From NCBI RefSeq assembly GCF_900089455.2, contig NZ_LT907988.1:2418001-2482000 (forward strand): a stretch of 64,000 nucleotides of DNA, read 5' to 3'. The translations under genes were made by a program, and so were the position numbers. Below, piece by piece: positions 59,911 to 64,000 of this stretch. The notes below the pieces were generated by a model. The model was given only the letters and a program-made list of their open reading frames with translations, was not told the DNA's origin and did not search any database. This stretch comes from Orrella dioscoreae (GTDB lineage Bacteria > Pseudomonadota > Gammaproteobacteria > Burkholderiales > Burkholderiaceae_B). Within the stretch, counting starts at the first letter, position 1. Every line of letters begins with the position of its first letter.

Positions 59911-61719
59911 ATGGCCCTGCATGCCACCCTCGACGCCGTCACGGCCCGCATCCGTGCGCGCAGTGCCGAGCCGCGCGCGGCCTACCTGGCCAGGCTGGAC
60001 GCCCAGTCACGGCGCGACCGTGGCGCCGACCGCCTGGGCTGCGCCAACGTGGCCCACGCCTTCGCCGGCATGCCGGGCAACGACAAGCTGCGCGTCGTGG
60101 CCGAGCGCGCGCGCAACATCGGCATCGTCACCGCCTACAACGACATGCTCTCGGCCCACGCGCCGCTGCAGCACTATCCGGACGTGCTGAAGGACGAGGC
60201 CCGGCGCCACGGCGCCACGGCCCAGGTCGCGGGCGGCGTGCCCGCCATGTGCGACGGCGTCACGCAGGGCACGCCGGGCATGGAGCTATCGCTCTTCAGC
60301 CGCGACGTGATCGCGATGGCGACTGCGGTGTCCCTCAGCCACGATGTCTTCGATGCCGCGCTGATGCTGGGGGTGTGCGACAAGATCGTGCCCGGCCTGT
60401 TGATCGGCGCCCTGCATTTCGGCCACCTGCCGACCGTGTTCGTGCCTGCCGGGCCCATGACGTCGGGCCTGTCGAACAGCGCCAAGGCCCGGGTGCGCGA
60501 GCGCGCCGCGCAGGGGCTGGTGGGCCGCGCCGAACTGCTGCAGGCCGAATCCGCGGCCTACCACGGGCAAGGCACCTGCACGTTCTACGGCACGGCCAAC
60601 AGCAACCAGATGCTGCTCGAGGCAATGGGCCTGCATGTGCCCGGCACGGCCTTCATCAATCCTGGCGAGGGCCTGCGCGAGGCGCTGACGCGCGACGCCG
60701 CGCGCCGGGTGCTGGCGCAGGGCTGCCCGGCCATCGGCCGGGTGGTGGATGAACGTGCCATCGTCAACGCGATGGTGGCGTTGCTGGCCACGGGCGGCTC
60801 CACCAACCACCTGATCCACTGGGTGGCGGTGGCGCGCGCGGCGGGCCTGGTCATCGACTGGGACGATTTCGCGGCGCTCTCTGCCGTCGTGCCGCTACTG
60901 GCGCGCGTCTACCCGAATGGCGCCGCCGACGTGAACCAGTTCCAGGCTGCCGGCGGTCCGGGCTACGTGCTGCGCGAACTGCTGGATGCCGGGCTCATGC
61001 ACGAGGACGTGCTGACCATCAGCGCGGACGGGATCCGTGCCTATACCCGCCTGCCGGTGGCTGCCGCGGACGAACGCCTGTCCTGGGACCCCATCGGCGA
61101 CAGCACGGACCTGGACGTGCTGCGTCCCGCCGCCGCGCCGTTCAGCGCCACCGGTGGCCTGCGCCTGCTGCAGGGCAACCTGGGGCGCGGCGTCATCAAG
61201 GTGTCCGCCGTGCCCGAGGACCGGCACGTGGTCGAGGCGCCCGCGCGTGTCTTCGACACCCAGGCGGATCTGCAGGCAGCGTTCCAGGCGGGCGAGCTGG
61301 ATCGCGACGTGGTGTGCGTCGTGCGGTGGCAGGGCCCGCGGGCCAATGGCATGCCGGAGCTGCACAAGCTGACCCCGCCGCTGGCGGTGCTCCAGGGCAA
61401 GGGATTCCGCGTCGCGCTGGTCACCGATGGCCGCATGAGCGGCGCGTCCGGCAAGGTGCCCGCGGCCATCCACGTCACGCCCGAAGCCCTGGCCGACGGG
61501 CCGCTGGCGCGCGTGCAGGATGGCGACGTGATCCGGCTGGACGCCGTGCAGGGCACGCTGGACGCGCTGGTGGATGCCCAGACGTGGGCGGCGCGCGTGC
61601 CGGCGCGTCCGCCGGTATCGATGGACGAGGCCAACGGCGTGGGCTGGGGCAGGGAACTGTTTGCCGGATTCCGGCGCAACGCGCCTGGCGCGGAAGAAGG
61701 AGCCTGTACATGGCTGTAG
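59911..61719 (+). CDS. edd: 6-phosphogluconate dehydratase
   Basis: 602 residues, [4Fe-4S] dehydratase of the IlvD/Edd family that converts 6-phosphogluconate to KDPG. Signatures: [18 protein letters not shown], Cys in [31 protein letters not shown], Cys in [33 protein letters not shown], and [23 protein letters not shown]. Length is normal for Edd. It overlaps eda by 10 bp. With GntK and Eda it gives pyruvate and glyceraldehyde 3-phosphate from gluconate without phosphofructokinase. Confidence 0.96.
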   Translation: MALHATLDAVTARIRARSAEPRAAYLARLDAQSRRDRGADRLGCANVAHAFAGMPGNDKLRVVAERARNIGIVTAYNDMLSAHAPLQHYPDVLKDEARRHGATAQVAGGVPAMCDGVTQGTPGMELSLFSRDVIAMATAVSLSHDVFDAALMLGVCDKIVPGLLIGALHFGHLPTVFVPAGPMTSGLSNSAKARVRERAAQGLVGRAELLQAESAAYHGQGTCTFYGTANSNQMLLEAMGLHVPGTAFINPGEGLREALTRDAARRVLAQGCPAIGRVVDERAIVNAMVALLATGGSTNHLIHWVAVARAAGLVIDWDDFAALSAVVPLLARVYPNGAADVNQFQAAGGPGYVLRELLDAGLMHEDVLTISADGIRAYTRLPVAAADERLSWDPIGDSTDLDVLRPAAAPFSATGGLRLLQGNLGRGVIKVSAVPEDRHVVEAPARVFDTQADLQAAFQAGELDRDVVCVVRWQGPRANGMPELHKLTPPLAVLQGKGFRVALVTDGRMSGASGKVPAAIHVTPEALADGPLARVQDGDVIRLDAVQGTLDALVDAQTWAARVPARPPVSMDEANGVGWGRELFAGFRRNAPGAEEGACTWL

Positions 61720-62345
61720 CACTCACGGCGGGTGATGTCCTCGGGGATGCGCCCGTGATCCCGGTCATCGTGCTGGACGATCCGGAACTTGCCGCGCCGC
61801 TGGCGCGCGCGTTGCTTGCCGGCGGAATCCGCATGCTGGAGGTGACGTTGCGCACGCCGCGTGCGCTGGATTGCATCGCGGCCATTGCCCGCGACGTGCC
61901 CGAGGCCATCGTGGGGGCGGGGACGCTGCGCTGTGCTGCCGACGCCAGTGCCGCCCGGCGTGCCGGCGCGCGGTTCGGCGTGAGTCCGGGCTTCACCCCG
62001 GCAATCGGCCGCGCCTGCCAGGAACTGGCGCTGCCATTGGTGCCCGGCGTTGCCACCAGCAGCGAGATCCTGGCCGCCACCGAGGCGGGCTTCCGGGCGC
62101 TGAAGTTCTTTCCCGCCATGCAGGCGGGCGGCATGGCACTGCTGAAGGCCTGGCAAGGACCTTTCGGCGATATCGTCTTTTGCCCCACGGGCGGCATCCA
62201 CGCCGGCAACGCGGCGGATTTCCTCGCCCTGGACAATGTGGCGTGCGTGGGCGGCTCCTGGCTCGTGCCGGCCGATGCCCTGGCGGCGCGGGACTGGCCA
62301 CGCATCACGGCGCTGGCGCGCGAGGCCTGCGCCTTGCGCGGCTGA
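61710..62345 (+). CDS. eda: KDPG aldolase
   Basis: 211-residue class I aldolase that cleaves 2-keto-3-deoxy-6-phosphogluconate to pyruvate and glyceraldehyde 3-phosphate. Signatures: Glu in [38 protein letters not shown], the Schiff-base Lys in ALKFFPA, and PTGGI. The ATG at 61710 lies inside the edd 3' end and is preceded by GAAGGAG. It is the last gene of the gluconate operon. Confidence 0.96.
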   Translation: MAVALTAGDVLGDAPVIPVIVLDDPELAAPLARALLAGGIRMLEVTLRTPRALDCIAAIARDVPEAIVGAGTLRCAADASAARRAGARFGVSPGFTPAIGRACQELALPLVPGVATSSEILAATEAGFRALKFFPAMQAGGMALLKAWQGPFGDIVFCPTGGIHAGNAADFLALDNVACVGGSWLVPADALAARDWPRITALAREACALRG

Positions 62346-62504
62346 GGGGGGAATGGGGAAGGGGGGTGAACGGGGCGCTTCGTACGCCCTGGTTACGTCA
62401 TTTTCGTTTAAGTGCAGGGTTGTTTCGGTGCTTTCTCCTAAGCTTGGTGCTGCCGGTCCGCCAGAGACCCCAAGGCGTTTCCCAGCCAAACCGGAGCAGC
62501 CATC

Positions 62505-62870
62505 ATGCCGAAGCGTCACCGCCTCTTCGCCGCCCCCGCGCTCGTCCTGTGGTTCACCATGGGCGCGTCCATTGCCGTGGCGCAGTATGTCGGCCCGGGC
62601 GTCATTCCCCGCATTACCGTCCAGGAGCTGCAATCGCGCGGCGTGCACGACCAGCAGGGCGTGCTGACTGGCAATCTGCTCACGCCCGAAGGCGGCGACT
62701 TCTACGTTTTTGACGATGGCACGGGCCGCCTGCGGGTGGAGATCCCGAAGAAAGTGTTTCCGCCGTCCATGCCCATCGCGCCGCAACGGGTGGTGGAGCT
62801 GACGGGCGAACTCGCCAAGGAAGGCCGTGACCTGAGCTTCGAAGTGCGGGAAATGCGGGTGCAGCAATAG
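62505..62870 (+). CDS. Exported OB-fold protein (YgiW/YdeI, BOF family)
   Basis: 121 residues. The signal peptide (cleavage near AVAQ) is followed by the BOF domain: [49 protein letters not shown] and [22 protein letters not shown]. Periplasmic members are linked to stress tolerance, with no defined ligand. It is monocistronic and stands between eda and a convergent SUFU-domain gene. Confidence 0.9.
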   Translation: MPKRHRLFAAPALVLWFTMGASIAVAQYVGPGVIPRITVQELQSRGVHDQQGVLTGNLLTPEGGDFYVFDDGTGRLRVEIPKKVFPPSMPIAPQRVVELTGELAKEGRDLSFEVREMRVQQ

Positions 62871-62892
62871 CCATGCGCGGATGCGCCAGCGC

Positions 62893-63492
62893 TCAGCGCG
62901 AGGCCATCGCGCAAGCCCGGTCCAGCGACGTCCAGTCGATCTCCGCTTCCTCGAAGACATCCTCCAGCGCGCTGGTGGAGTGCGCCTGCGCGTAATCGAT
63001 CTCGTCCGCCGAGACCGCCTGCACCAGCAGCCAGCTGACGCGCCTTCCCGCGAATTCCTTGACCGCGTCCAGACCTTCATAGGCGAAGGGCGTGGTCAGC
63101 AGCGCGTGCGGCACGGGCGATGCAGGACGGAAGCGCCCGATCAGGCCGTGCAGGAAGATGCCCGGGCAGGCGAAGCCCCGGCTCTTGCCGACGAAAGTGG
63201 CGGCAAGAAAGAGCGCTTCGGCCAGGTCGGACTCCTGGCCCGCCTCGCAACTGGCGATGAATTCCAGGCGGGTATGCGGAAACTCGGTGCCGTCGTCCTG
63301 GTAGAGCGGATGGTTGGACACGCCGATGGTGCTCAGCGTGACCAGGCCCGGCGAAGGGGTGTCCTGGGCGTGCGCGATGCCGATGTAGAAGGGGTCTTCC
63401 GCGGCCTGACGGTGCACGACGACCCGGGGGCGGGCGCCGAAGACGGTTTCCAGGTGTCTGGCAATGGCCTTTTCGCTGTCGGAGATCTGCAT
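62893..63492 (-). CDS. Suppressor-of-fused domain protein
   Basis: 199 residues of SUFU-like domain (PF05076 type): [48 protein letters not shown], and [40 protein letters not shown], with the usual C-terminal acidic stretch. Bacterial SUFU proteins are often immunity proteins to polymorphic toxins. No signal peptide, so it is cytoplasmic. It starts 23 bp after the stop of the Rap1a-like gene, so the two are probably one unit. No toxin gene is in the window. Confidence 0.87.
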   Translation of the reverse strand: MQISDSEKAIARHLETVFGARPRVVVHRQAAEDPFYIGIAHAQDTPSPGLVTLSTIGVSNHPLYQDDGTEFPHTRLEFIASCEAGQESDLAEALFLAATFVGKSRGFACPGIFLHGLIGRFRPASPVPHALLTTPFAYEGLDAVKEFAGRRVSWLLVQAVSADEIDYAQAHSTSALEDVFEEAEIDWTSLDRACAMASR

Positions 63493-63515
63493 GGCGCTTG
63501 CGGCCTGGGAAGGGG

Positions 63516-63917
63516 TCAGGGGTTGCGCCCGATGGTGCTGGCCGGGCAGGGGAATGCCTGCCTCAGCGCCTCGGCCACCAGCGGGGCCGCGTTCCCGCCC
63601 AGGCTGGCGGGGTCGAGCTCGTGCAGCGCGGTATGGACGCGGCCGGCCAGCTCGTGCGGCAGCACGCCGGTGACGGTGCACCACAGCTGGTTCTGCGTCA
63701 GGTCGGCCACGCCGGAGATGTAGGACTGCGCGCGGGCGGAAGACAGCAGGCGGCTGTGCGCCGGGTCGCGGAATTCGGTGGGCATCTTGCCTTCCAGCGC
63801 GGCCAGGAGCTCCTTGCCGGTGAAGTGCCAGGTGCGAGGCGCGGCGGCGGAAGCGCTGGTGGCAGTAACGGTGGCGGCAGTAACGGCCAGCAGGGCGGCG
63901 AGGAGGAGGCGGGTCAT
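63516..63917 (-). CDS. Rap1a/Tai-like exported protein
   Basis: 133 residues. A signal peptide (cleavage near ATSASAA) is followed by a small domain: FTGKELLAALEGKM, SSARAQSYISGVADLTQNQLWCTVTGVLPHELA, and VAEALRQAFPCPAS, with two Cys positioned for a disulfide. This resembles the Rap1a/Tai family, which includes periplasmic immunity proteins against type VI amidase effectors. The start at 63917 is only supported by frame and signal peptide. Neighbourhood with a SUFU-domain gene strengthens an immunity role, but many Rap1a-like proteins are of unknown function. Confidence 0.78.
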   Translation of the reverse strand: MTRLLLAALLAVTAATVTATSASAAAPRTWHFTGKELLAALEGKMPTEFRDPAHSRLLSSARAQSYISGVADLTQNQLWCTVTGVLPHELAGRVHTALHELDPASLGGNAAPLVAEALRQAFPCPASTIGRNP

Positions 63918-64000
63918 GGCGTCGGACGCGTTGTCGTGGACGTGATGAACGACCTTACACCATCTGGCCGTACAAGGTGTCGCGCATCTCGGCGGAAGCA

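Noticed and set aside
63955-64000. Possible 3' end of a minus-strand gene (ends ...MRDTLYGQMV, stop TAA)
   Set aside because: Only 14 codons are visible before the window edge, too little to support a call.

Overview
The window is high-GC, densely packed bacterial DNA. Gene content suggests a beta-proteobacterium of the order Burkholderiales, most likely family Alcaligenaceae (Bordetella/Achromobacter type). The pointers are a Bug/TctC periplasmic protein, glnA-ntrB-ntrC preceded by a sigma54/NtrC promoter, a TRAP-fed Entner-Doudoroff operon for gluconate, and an iron(III) ABC operon. The taxonomic call is inference. I see no rRNA, tRNA, CRISPR array or complete insertion sequence.

Layout. 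0-8.6 kb: redox and stress genes (glutathione peroxidase, peroxiredoxin-photolyase operon, DoxX, chloroperoxidase-like hydrolase with a divergent AraC regulator, DbpA helicase, two small genes). 8.6-24.2 kb: an accessory biosynthetic locus in three transcription units. Unit 1 (+, 8.67-15.84 kb) has an MFS exporter, ACP, active ketosynthase, chain-length-factor-like ketosynthase with Gln for Cys, an alpha/beta hydrolase with a Cys nucleophile, an AurF-type diiron N-oxygenase, a FabG-like reductase and a hotdog thioesterase. Unit 2 (+, 15.98-20.97 kb, perhaps to 22.5 kb) is a five-gene branched-chain-amino-acid-type ABC importer plus a YtkA-like exported protein, followed by a second MFS transporter and a 55-residue membrane peptide. 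Unit 3 (-, 24.10-22.59 kb) has a FabZ-like dehydratase, a second ACP and a degenerate SDR. Each unit is preceded by the same element: a 16-bp palindrome (CTACSA-N4-TGGTAG) directly abutting TTGSCG, then 17-18 bp, then TGAAAT. This ties the units into one regulon and is the most striking signal in the window. The enzyme set looks like a highly reducing type II polyketide/fatty-acid-like assembly line with an N-oxygenating step; I do not recognise its product.

24.2-32.6 kb: LysR regulator, a COG4757-like hydrolase, a lemA-TPM-TPM operon, an M20 amidohydrolase with a TctC receptor, and YicC divergent from RNase PH. 32.8-43 kb: a chemoreceptor, an EAL-CBS-GGDEF protein, rdgB-hemW, and the nitrogen-control set glnA-ntrB-ntrC. 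43-49.9 kb: pirin, an Fbp-type iron ABC operon with an internal terminator and an upstream Fur-box-like site, ferredoxin-NADP reductase and a BASS transporter.

50-64 kb: a protein joining a Phd-antitoxin-like segment to the N-terminal domain of IS5-type transposases, a rhomboid protease, a LysR/aminotransferase divergent pair, a LacI-controlled gluconate operon (gntK, TRAP transporter, edd, eda) with two near-identical palindromic operators, an OB-fold exported protein, and two adjacent immunity-like genes (SUFU domain and Rap1a/Tai-like). The only stretch over 300 bp without a gene is 47660-48105; it holds the Fur-like site and a cluster of GAACACC repeats.
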